Source of the DNA: Nocardioides conyzicola
GTDB taxonomy: Bacteria > Actinomycetota > Actinomycetes > Propionibacteriales > Nocardioidaceae
Length of the DNA stretch: 64,000 nt
NCBI RefSeq assembly: GCF_039543825.1
Contig: NZ_BAABKM010000002.1
Location: 2,981,424 to 3,045,423, forward strand
Reading direction: 5' to 3'
The notes under the pieces are model-generated. The model saw nothing but the letters and a program-made list of their open reading frames with translations. It made no database searches and was not told the origin of the DNA. Below are positions 8,601 through 15,343 of the stretch, in pieces (within the stretch, counting starts at the first letter, position 1; every line of letters begins with the position of its first letter). Both the position numbers and the translations under genes were made by a program.

Positions 8601-10121
8601 TCAGATGAGTCCGCCGACGATCTCGTCGAGGGGCTCGGGCTCGCCGTCCTCCTGGTGGAAGCGGGTGCCGCCACGGATCAGGACGCCGGTCAGGATCGCG
8701 CCCGCCCAGAAGGCGCCTGCGGCCCACCAGAAGCCGACGCTGAAGCCGTGGACGGCGGCGTCGACTGTGGCGGCGCTGCCGTGGTCGGCGAGGTAGCCGC
8801 TGGTGGCCGTGGCGACGAAGGTGCTGATCACGGCGATCCCGAGGGCGGCGCCGATCTGCTGGGCGACGTTGTTGATCGCGCCGGCGGCTCCGGCGTCACG
8901 CGGTTCGACGCCCATCTGGGAGAGAGCGACCGCCGAGACGATCGCCGATCCGATGCCTGCTCCGGCCAGGACCAGCCCGGGCAGCACCCAGGCCGCGTAG
9001 TGACTGTTCGCGTCGGCCCGGGTCAGCAGCGCTGCTCCGGCTCCGCCGACGGCCAGGCCGCCGGCGACGATGGCCCGCATGGTCAGGTGCTTGACCAGCA
9101 CGCTCTGGGTCACCGTGGCGACGACGGCGACGGTCACCATCATCGGCAGGAACGCGAGCCCGGTCCTGAAGGGGGAGTAGCCCAGGACGCCCTGGAAGTA
9201 GTACGTCAGGAAGAGGAACAGGGCGAAGACCCCGGCCTGGCCCAGCAGGAGCGTCAGGAGGCCGGAGCCGCGGTTGCGGTCGGCGACGACGCGCAGCGGG
9301 ACGAGCGGGTTGCGGTCGATCTTCTGGAAGGCGACGAAGACGACGAGGAGCAGGCCGCCGAGGATGAGGGACGTCAGGGTGACGGCCGCGCTCCAACCGT
9401 CGGTGGCTGCCTTCGATGCTCCGAAGACCAGCCCGAAGACCCCCGCCGTACCGAGGAGGGTGCTCGGCACCGACAGCCTGGGCTTGTCGGTCTCGGCGGT
9501 GTTGTGCAGCAGGGTGAGTGCGCCGAGGATCCCGACGGCCGCGAAGGCGACGTTGACGTACATGGTCCAGCGCCAGCTGGCGTAGTCGGTCAGGACGCCG
9601 CCCAGCATCAGGCCGATGGCCGAGGAGCTCCCGGCGACGGCACCGAAGATCGCGAACGCCTTGTTGAGCTCCTTCAGGTCCGTGAAGATGATCATGATCA
9701 GCGACAACGCCGCCGGCGCCATGACCGCGGCGAAGCCGCCCTGGACAGCACGAGCCGTGATGAGCGTCGCGATGTTCGGAGCCGCCCCGGCGACGGCCGA
9801 GGCGATCGCGAACCCGACGAGACCGACGACGAAGACGGTCTTGCGCCCGAACGCGTCGGCCAGCCGCCCGCCGAGGAGGAGCAGGCTGCCGAAGGCGAGC
9901 AGGTAGGCGGTGACCACCCACCCGCGGGCGTCGTCGGAGAAGCCGAGGTCGGCCTGCATCGAGGGCAGCGCCACGTTCACGATCGTGGCGTCGAGCAGCA
10001 GCATCATCTGCGCGATGAGGATGACGCCCAGGGCCCACCACCGTCGCTGGTGATGGGGATTGTCGGGAGCGGCTGGTTGCGCTCCGGCGGCCACGGCCGG
10101 CTCGCTGGTGTTGGTGCTCAT
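8601..10121 (-). CDS. MFS drug/multidrug efflux transporter (DHA2, 14-TM)
   Basis: 506 aa inner-membrane antiporter of the EmrB/QacA family. Fourteen hydrophobic segments are predictable. Motif A (GGRLADAFGRKTVF, about residues 92-105), motif D1-like LLLDATIVNVALP in TM1 and motif C-like stretch around GLMLGGVLTDYASWRW are present. It expels lipophilic or aromatic drugs by proton exchange; the actual substrate is unknown. The ATG at 10121 is chosen because the preceding in-frame 29 codons run into the operator region. Divergent from a TetR gene across a palindrome-rich 131-bp gap, the standard arrangement for a repressor controlling its efflux pump. Confidence 0.94.
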   Translation of the reverse strand: MSTNTSEPAVAAGAQPAAPDNPHHQRRWWALGVILIAQMMLLLDATIVNVALPSMQADLGFSDDARGWVVTAYLLAFGSLLLLGGRLADAFGRKTVFVVGLVGFAIASAVAGAAPNIATLITARAVQGGFAAVMAPAALSLIMIIFTDLKELNKAFAIFGAVAGSSSAIGLMLGGVLTDYASWRWTMYVNVAFAAVGILGALTLLHNTAETDKPRLSVPSTLLGTAGVFGLVFGASKAATDGWSAAVTLTSLILGGLLLVVFVAFQKIDRNPLVPLRVVADRNRGSGLLTLLLGQAGVFALFLFLTYYFQGVLGYSPFRTGLAFLPMMVTVAVVATVTQSVLVKHLTMRAIVAGGLAVGGAGAALLTRADANSHYAAWVLPGLVLAGAGIGSAIVSAVALSQMGVEPRDAGAAGAINNVAQQIGAALGIAVISTFVATATSGYLADHGSAATVDAAVHGFSVGFWWAAGAFWAGAILTGVLIRGGTRFHQEDGEPEPLDEIVGGLI

Positions 10122-10161
10122 CGTGTTCACTCCTGGTCGGGTCGATGCGGAGCGCCAAGTC

Positions 10162-10229
10162 GAGGCACCCCTCCGGTATGTGGAGGGGTAACCGGAGGCA
10201 TGCCTCATTCTATTCCGGAGGGGTGCCTC
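10162..10229. promoter_or_regulatory. Multi-palindrome operator of the tetR-MFS divergent promoter
   Basis: GAGGCACCCCTCCGG at 10162-10176 is matched by its exact reverse complement CCGGAGGGGTGCCTC at 10215-10229. Nested within are ACCCCTCC/GGAGGGGT (10167-10174 / 10182-10189) and the perfect 12-bp palindrome GAGGCATGCCTC (10195-10206). The repeated GGAGGGGT half-sites between the two divergent starts are what a TetR dimer would bind; the right arm covers the expected -35 region of tetR, so autoregulation is likely. Confidence 0.72.
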
Positions 10230-10240
10230 CGTACGCCGGG

Positions 10241-10246
10241 TAGACT
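10241..10246 (+). promoter_or_regulatory. -10 box of leaderless tetR gene
   Basis: TAGACT, 6 nt before the ATG at 10253. Confidence 0.55.
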
Positions 10247-10252
10247 CCTCGC

Positions 10253-10915
10253 ATGAGCCCGTCCGACGTCCAGCAGGCGCAGCGCCCGCTGCGTCGCGAC
10301 GCCCGGGAGAGCCACGACAAGCTCATCGCGGCGGCGCAGGCGGAGTTCGCCGCCGTCGGCGTCGAGGCCTCCCTGGAGAAGATCGCGCGCGACGCCGGCG
10401 TCGCCATCGGCACCTTGTACCGGCACTTCCCGGCGCGCCTGGACCTGCTCATGGCTGCCCTGCGGCCACGGCTGCAGGAGTTCGTCGAGGGCGCCGACGA
10501 GGCCCTGGCGACCGACGACCCGTGGGATGCGTTCGTCGCCTACCTGGAGAACCTCTTCGCCGTGCAGGCGGGGGACCGGGGCTTCAACGACTTCCTGTCC
10601 CGCCGCTTCCCGGGCAACGCCGAGACCGAGCACATCCACGACGTGATGTGCGACCAGATCGACGACGTCCTCGCTCGGGCCCAGGAAGCCGGCAAGGCCC
10701 GCCCCGACATCACCCGGGCCGACATCGTCAACCTCATCTGGTCCAACGGCCGGATCATCGACGCCACCAGCGCCAAGGCCCCGACGGCCTGGCGCCGCCA
10801 GCTCCACCTCATGCTCGACGCCTACCGCGCCGAGGGCGCCCACGCGATCCCCGAGCCGCCGATGACCGACGAGCAGCTCTACGACGCCATGGTCCACCTC
10901 AGCAAGGTGAAGTAG
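10253..10915 (+). CDS. TetR/AcrR family transcriptional regulator
   Basis: 220 aa, normal family length. The N-terminal helix-turn-helix is clear (about residues 20-65: LIAAAQAEFAAVG, then SLEKIARDAGVAIGTLYRHF, with LYRHFP as the recognition-helix signature). The C-terminal ligand domain (residues 75-215) is typical of TetR_C_33/SbtR-like members, rich in Ala and acidic residues. It most likely represses the divergent MFS pump and NADP-reductase genes until an inducer binds; the palindromes in the gap provide the operator. Convergent with the glycosyltransferase gene, 27 bp apart. Confidence 0.95.
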   Translation: MSPSDVQQAQRPLRRDARESHDKLIAAAQAEFAAVGVEASLEKIARDAGVAIGTLYRHFPARLDLLMAALRPRLQEFVEGADEALATDDPWDAFVAYLENLFAVQAGDRGFNDFLSRRFPGNAETEHIHDVMCDQIDDVLARAQEAGKARPDITRADIVNLIWSNGRIIDATSAKAPTAWRRQLHLMLDAYRAEGAHAIPEPPMTDEQLYDAMVHLSKVK

Positions 10916-10942
10916 CGCTGCACCGGCGGTCGACCAGTCACG

Positions 10943-12076
10943 TCAGAATGCGAGTCCAGCCCACGCGGCGTCGGCGTCGGGCATCGCGGCGATCTCGTCG
11001 CGGATTCGTTCGGCAGCAGCTCGAACGGTCGGGTCGCCCGTGACCGCCGCGACCGCGGCCTCGATCGACTCGACGCCGTAGTCCTCCGGGGCGACCAGCA
11101 CTCCGGCTCCGGCACGGACCAGGAGCGCGGCGTTGTCGGGCTGATCGGTCCCGCGGGGCAGGGCGACCTGGGGAACGCCGTACACGAGCCCTCCGAGCAT
11201 CGTGCCGGACCCGCTGTGCGAGACGAGCAGGTCGGCTCGCTCGAGCAGCGAGGCTTGGGGCACGAACTCGGCGACCACCGCGTTCGCGGGTATCGGCCCC
11301 AGCTCGTCGGGGTCGAGCCGACGTCCCGTGGTGGCCACCACCAAGCCGTCGTACCCCGCGAGTGCACGCAGTCCCGTTCTGAAGTCCGAGGCGTCGGCGT
11401 TCTTGATGGTGCCGAGGGTGAAGTAGGCGACGGGGCGGTCCGACGCGAGCGCGTCGGCCAGGTCGGGTGGAAGAGGCTGGCGTTCGCCGGCGCTCGGTCG
11501 CACCGTCGTGACCTGTGGCCAGGGCGGTGACGCATCGGGTTGCAGCGAGGGCGGGCAGAGGTCAACGGCCTGCTCGGTCGAGAGCTGCGCCCACAGCTGC
11601 GGCTCGCCGATGGCGGAGCCCGCGGCGCTGAGGAGGGGTGCGTAGAAGGGGAACATGGGTCCGATGCCGTGCACGACGCCCGGGATCGCAAGCCTGTGGG
11701 CCAACAGGGAACCGGCCTGCTCGAGGACCTCGTGGACGACGACATCGGGCCGCCACTGCGCGGCCATGGAGGTCAGGTCATCGAGTCGCTGGACCGCAGG
11801 TGTGCCGAACAGAGCGACGACCCCGTCCATCATCTTCTGGTCCTCGGGGAGGCCCGGGTCCGCCCACACCGCCTCGTGTGCGGACCACGCGAATGCCCAG
11901 CTCGGCCCCACGGCGTGGACGTCCAACCCGCGAGCAGCCAAGGGACTGATCAGGTCCGGGCCCGTCGCCACCCGCACGTCGTGGCCGCCGCGCTCTGCCG
12001 CCCGGATCAGGGGCAGCATCGGCAGTACGTGTCCGTACGCTGGGCACGAGGTGAACAGCACTCTGGCCACGCTCAC
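10943..12076 (-). CDS. UDP-glycosyltransferase-like (GT1/MGT family)
   Basis: 377 aa GT-B enzyme that transfers sugars to small acceptors (antibiotic or lipid aglycones). The N-terminal domain starts RVLFTSCPAYGHVLPMLPLI, with the family His in the GHV motif; the C-terminal domain has the nucleotide-sugar signature FVPQASLLERADLLVSHSGSGTMLGGLVYGVPQVALP...DQPDNA (about residues 270-325). Several starts are stacked (TTG 12079, GTG 12076, GTG 12070); none has a strong ribosome site. The gene sits at the left edge of the A/T-richer island but has normal GC-rich codon use. Macrolide-inactivating glycosyltransferases share this fold; acceptor here unknown. Confidence 0.9.
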   Translation of the reverse strand: MSVARVLFTSCPAYGHVLPMLPLIRAAERGGHDVRVATGPDLISPLAARGLDVHAVGPSWAFAWSAHEAVWADPGLPEDQKMMDGVVALFGTPAVQRLDDLTSMAAQWRPDVVVHEVLEQAGSLLAHRLAIPGVVHGIGPMFPFYAPLLSAAGSAIGEPQLWAQLSTEQAVDLCPPSLQPDASPPWPQVTTVRPSAGERQPLPPDLADALASDRPVAYFTLGTIKNADASDFRTGLRALAGYDGLVVATTGRRLDPDELGPIPANAVVAEFVPQASLLERADLLVSHSGSGTMLGGLVYGVPQVALPRGTDQPDNAALLVRAGAGVLVAPEDYGVESIEAAVAAVTGDPTVRAAAERIRDEIAAMPDADAAWAGLAF

Positions 12077-12327
12077 CAATGTGACACGCGCACCCTCGGC
12101 CGTACAGCCACCGGGTTGGCCACCATCTAGATCGGTACGGCGACGGCGGGCGATGCTCTTCCGCGATCGAACCCTAGGGCCGCGCCCTCCTACATGCGCG
12201 TTCCCAGGCGCGCGGTGAAGCGCTACGGTTTTCTCGCCCCGCCGGTTCCATGGGCCTTGGATGCGAGTGAGCCGGGCACATCAGTGCACCCGCCGTCGTG
12301 TCGTTCGGACGTTGAGCCGAGGCGCCA

Positions 12328-12351
12328 CTCCAATTGGCCACAACATTGGAG
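12328..12351 (+). promoter_or_regulatory. Hairpin masking the ribosome site of a 51-aa protein gene
   Basis: CTCCAAT (12328-12334) and ATTGGAG (12345-12351) are perfect inverted repeats with a 10-nt loop. The right arm contains GGAG, the only Shine-Dalgarno element for the GTG at 12357 (5-nt spacing), and the left arm's CTCC is its complement, so folding would block translation. Confidence 0.5.
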
Positions 12352-12356
12352 ACGCC

Positions 12357-12512
12357 GTGTGCACCAAGATCCCGTACGCCAACCGCTGGGTTGCCTACCT
12401 GATGCTCAAGAAATTGGCGCAGCAGGGCCGAGCCGTTCGCTCGGTCCACCCCTGTTTCACCGATCATCCAGGCGCATGGCACGTCTCAAGCGCGCCGAAC
12501 CACAGGTGGTGA
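12357..12512 (+). CDS. Small island/phage-type protein with HPC..GAWH motif
   Basis: 51 aa from GTG. The sequence runs CTKIPYANRWVAYLMLKKL, then a HPC...GAWHVSSAP end. This arrangement (Cys-Thr-Lys near the start, Arg/Ala-rich helix, then Pro-Cys and a W-H pair) resembles tiny, often metal-binding, proteins frequent in actinobacterial phages and mobile islands, whose role is unknown. The residues that could bind metal are Cys2, His and Cys of HPC and the His of AWH. It marks the left part of the accessory region; too short for firm family assignment. Confidence 0.5.
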   Translation: MCTKIPYANRWVAYLMLKKLAQQGRAVRSVHPCFTDHPGAWHVSSAPNHRW

Positions 12513-12643
12513 GGATCGCAGGCAAAGAAGCACGCCGGTCGTCATCCGACGGCAGCCGAGAGGCGTGGCTCGTCGGCGACCGAGGCGAATACGCGGCTGA
12601 ATGCCTCGCCTCTCCAGCAGCTGCTGTTGCCGGCCTGGTCTAA
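12476..12643 (+). CDS. Possible small hypothetical ORF
   Basis: 55 aa from ATG 12476, overlapping the end of the preceding small gene by 37 nt in another frame. Basic N-terminus (MARLKRAEPQVVRIAGK), no recognised motif and no ribosome site. Kept only because it is adjacent to and in line with the previous small gene. Confidence 0.2.
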   Translation: MARLKRAEPQVVRIAGKEARRSSSDGSREAWLVGDRGEYAAECLASPAAAVAGLV

Positions 12644-12707
12644 GCCAGCGTCAGGAGAATTATCAGTTCGACGATGACACGATCGTTAAGCCACGACCAT
12701 TCGTCAC

Positions 12708-13097
12708 ATGTGCCCCGACCTCACGCTTGTTCCGCTCTTGAGCGCGACGATCCAAACCCAGGATCGGCTCATCTTCGGGGGGATCGCGTTGACAGTTGCC
12801 GTGTTGACCGCTGCCTTCTTCTTCACCAAGGACGGTTGGAGGAGCGCTCCTCCGTCGCGGGAGGCATCAGTCGTCTTCATGGCGGTGATTTTTAGCCTGG
12901 TCATTCTCGCTCTCGCCGTACCGTATTTCTTAAACACTCAGGCGACCGTGGCCCTCCTGGGAGCCGTAATCGGCTCCACGCTAACGACACTCAGCAAGAC
13001 GGAACCACGAGCGAGCCTCGATAAGACCGACCAGGTTGCCGATGATTCGGAGGTCAACCCGCCGACTAGCGGCGGCAGCAGTAACTCCGCGCCCTGA
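12708..13097 (+). CDS. Hypothetical small membrane protein
   Basis: 129 aa, not recognised. Three hydrophobic segments are visible: about residues 22-41 (LIFGGIALTVAVLTAAFFF), 54-75 (VVFMAVIFSLVILALAVPYF) and 79-94 (ATVALLGAVIGSTLTTL), followed by an acidic, Ser/Gly-rich tail (residues 95-129). Third-position GC is clearly lower than in housekeeping genes of the window, matching the island. No Shine-Dalgarno element precedes the ATG. Convergent with the hydrolase gene 90 bp away. Confidence 0.55.
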   Translation: MCPDLTLVPLLSATIQTQDRLIFGGIALTVAVLTAAFFFTKDGWRSAPPSREASVVFMAVIFSLVILALAVPYFLNTQATVALLGAVIGSTLTTLSKTEPRASLDKTDQVADDSEVNPPTSGGSSNSAP

Positions 13098-13186
13098 GGC
13101 GGCGTTAAGACGCAGTTCGACCCGTTCCGAATGTCGATCCGGCTAGGGCGACAAGCGCCCTCGTCGGACGGGCAGCGCGATCGACC

Positions 13187-14041
13187 TCAACTGGTGCTGT
13201 CAATGATCAGTCGGGTCGCCTCATGCGGTGCGTCCCATTGTGGAAAGTGGCCACACCGCTCGAACCAGTGCAGCACCGCGTCCGGAAACAGTTCCGTGGC
13301 ACGTGCGGCCTGCCTCGGTACGGTCACCAGGTCACGACGACCCCAACCGATCGTGACCCGGCCGGGCACAGTGCCGGCAGGCGCACCCTGCTGCTTGGGC
13401 CCCTTGGTCAGGGCGTCCAAGGCCGCGCCAGTCGACGGGGACTCAGCCAGCCCGCGCACATCTGGCAGCACGGTCTCGCGCGAGAGTGCCCAGGGCCGCG
13501 CAGACAACTGCGCCAACAGCAGCGTCCTTCCCGCGGGATTGCCCAGCAGTGCTGGCAGCTTGCCTCGCAGCGCCCGGACCAGAGCGATCGATGGCCGAAG
13601 CGTGGCCCCGAAGACGGCGACCTCGCGGTCGCTCCAGAAACCACCCGGGTCCAACGCCACGGTGTCGCCGCCGACGCCTCGCCGTGCGAGCTCAAGCACC
13701 ATTCGGCCGCCCATCGACTGACCGACCGTCGACACCCCGTCCAGACCCTGTTCGCGGATGAATTCTGCGACGGAGTCGGTCAGGGTGGCGATCGAGACCT
13801 CGCCGGTCAAAGGAGGCGACTCGCCGAAACCCGGCAGGTCGATGGCGATGACCTCACGGCTCTCGGCCAGCTCGTCGATGATCGGGGACCAGGATCGCCA
13901 TCCAGCGCCCAGACCGTGCACGAGCAACAACGGCCGACCGCTTCCGCGGTGCGCATGGTTCAGCGTCATTTCTTGAACGCTAGCCCACGCGGAAATCTGT
14001 GCATCGCCACCGCAAGCCGATCCGCAACGAAACACACTCAT
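13187..14041 (-). CDS. Alpha/beta hydrolase
   Basis: 284 aa from ATG 14041, which has GGAGG five nt upstream. The recognisable fold begins only at MTLNHAHRGSG (ATG 13969), so a 260-aa form is possible, but that ATG has no ribosome site. Core motifs: oxyanion-hole segment LLLVHGLGAG, nucleophile elbow GQSMGG (Ser about residue 123 of the long form), catalytic His in ERCGHFPQWDAP close to the end, and WGRRDLV with the acidic residue. Cytoplasmic, single gene. The family covers esterases, haloperoxidase-like enzymes and C-C hydrolases; nothing here fixes the substrate. Confidence 0.85.
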   Translation of the reverse strand: MSVFRCGSACGGDAQISAWASVQEMTLNHAHRGSGRPLLLVHGLGAGWRSWSPIIDELAESREVIAIDLPGFGESPPLTGEVSIATLTDSVAEFIREQGLDGVSTVGQSMGGRMVLELARRGVGGDTVALDPGGFWSDREVAVFGATLRPSIALVRALRGKLPALLGNPAGRTLLLAQLSARPWALSRETVLPDVRGLAESPSTGAALDALTKGPKQQGAPAGTVPGRVTIGWGRRDLVTVPRQAARATELFPDAVLHWFERCGHFPQWDAPHEATRLIIDSTS

Positions 14042-14473
14042 CCACACCTCCACCGCTGCTAGATCCGGACGTTCGAATGCGACCGGCGCTGAGCGCCCTG
14101 ACTTGCCGGTCCATGCAGACCGGGCTGCGTCGGCTGTCTGGCCCGCGCCGACAAGCGGCAAAAAGACGCATCTCGTTCGATGGCATGGCCGCGAAATTGT
14201 CTCCGCTGACCTGTATGTGTCGTAGGCGATGGCGGCATCGGAGTCTTGAGTTTGATGTCTCGCTCCACGACAGAGGCGAGGATTAACCTACGGAAACGCT
14301 CGTCATGAGTCGCCTTTGCCTACGTCGATGGATCCAGAACGACTCCATGAACCGTCTCAGCGGGTCTGAATCTCCCCGCAGGCGTCCAACGCATATCCTG
14401 CTGCGATGCAGCCGACGCCGGGCAGTCATTGCGGACACCCGCAGTGTTGAGGGGGCGGCGAGGTCACGCGCGA
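14042..14473. other. Gap upstream of the PNP-STAND operon
   Basis: About 430 bp without a convincing gene, A/T-richer than the flanks. Its right end carries a promoter-like box and a tiny leader ORF (separate entry). A stretch at 14360-14377 looks faintly like a tRNA T-arm but no tRNA cloverleaf can be completed around it. Confidence 0.35.
14394..14450 (+). promoter_or_regulatory. Predicted promoter and 14-codon leader ORF before the PNP gene
   Basis: TATCCT (14394-14399) lies 6 nt before an ATG (14406), the geometry of the leaderless promoters elsewhere in this window. The ATG opens a 14-codon frame (MQPTPGSHCGHPQC) that stops at 14450, 23 nt before the GTG of the PNP gene and in a different frame. 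It may be a translated leader peptide controlling the operon. Confidence 0.35.
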
Positions 14474-15343
14474 GTGGTCGTCCTGACTGTGATCGAAGAA
14501 GAACTATCCGCGGTCCTCGAGGAGTTCGGTGCCACACACGAGATTTCAGGCTCGGGGTGCTGGGCGCGCGAGGCCAGCGACGAGTCAATGTTCCCCGTGA
14601 TCGTCACCCAGTGCGTGGACAGGTCGAACCTTCCGGCGATGGAGAGCGTCCGTGACCTAATCGAAGATTGGCAACCTGAGTACGTCCTGCTCGTCGGGAT
14701 CGCGGGCGGGATAGTCCGGTCCAAAGATGGTGAGAATCTCTCTGGCCCGTCGCCCGGAGACGTTGTACTCATCGAGTACGTGCACTACGGCGAGTACGTC
14801 AAGCGCGTCGATAGCCAACGACTCATGCGGTACTACGCCGTTTCGCATCCGTCTGCGGACCTGCTTCATAGACACGCGAAGCCCTTGGCGCGCACAGAGT
14901 GGTTCGTCGACCTGCCACTCGCGCGCCCGAGCGGGGACCATGGCGGCGAGCCGAGTCTCGTGGCAGGTGAGATCGTGGCGGTCGAGTTTCTTGCCGGCGA
15001 CGCGACCGCGAGCGAGCAACGAGAGATTTTTGGACAGTACGACCATGCGCTTGCGGTTGACATGGAGTCTGCCGGCGTAGCTCGCGCCATGGATCGGGCC
15101 AGCAACTCCGTCCACTACCACCCTCGCTGGCTGGGTATCAGGGGCGTGAGCGATCGCACCGCCGCCGACGAGAAAGCAGAGTCATTGCTAGTTGACAACG
15201 ACGCCGAACGGACTGCGTGGCGCGACTATGCGGCATGCGCCGCCGCGCGGGTTGCGCGCTTGACCGTCCAACGACTCTTGCATGACGCGCGACCTCCACA
15301 GGCGGAAGACCAAGGCGCCCCTGGGTGGGGGGTGGAGCAGTGA
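14474..15343 (+). CDS. PNP/UDP-fold nucleosidase, probable immune effector
   Basis: 289 aa from GTG 14474 (GAGG upstream; TTG 14429 or GTG 14444 would add up to 15 residues). The PNP_UDP_1 fold is clear: VVVLTVIEEELSAVLEEF first strand/helix, phosphate-site-like VLLVGIAGGI (71-80), PGDVVLI (94-100), ribose-binding DMESAGVA with Glu198, and base-binding GVSD with Asp227. Both catalytic acids are kept, so it should be an active nucleosidase or phosphorylase. In published phage-defence systems (Detocs; PNP-domain effectors of CBASS, Avs and Lamassu) this fold removes the base from ATP or related nucleotides. Coupled by a GTGA overlap to a STAND ATPase, it is most simply read as that ATPase's effector. 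MTA/SAH nucleosidase is the alternative. Confidence 0.8.
   Translation: MVVLTVIEEELSAVLEEFGATHEISGSGCWAREASDESMFPVIVTQCVDRSNLPAMESVRDLIEDWQPEYVLLVGIAGGIVRSKDGENLSGPSPGDVVLIEYVHYGEYVKRVDSQRLMRYYAVSHPSADLLHRHAKPLARTEWFVDLPLARPSGDHGGEPSLVAGEIVAVEFLAGDATASEQREIFGQYDHALAVDMESAGVARAMDRASNSVHYHPRWLGIRGVSDRTAADEKAESLLVDNDAERTAWRDYAACAAARVARLTVQRLLHDARPPQAEDQGAPGWGVEQ

Noticed and set aside
8571..8602. GGT-rich repeat between the NADP-reductase start and the MFS gene
   Set aside because: Short and impure; it reads as Thr-rich filler on the minus strand and shows no ordered repeat worth annotating.
14355..14385. T-arm-like sequence suggesting a tRNA or att site upstream of the PNP gene
   Set aside because: No acceptor, D or anticodon arm can be built around it; probably coincidence.
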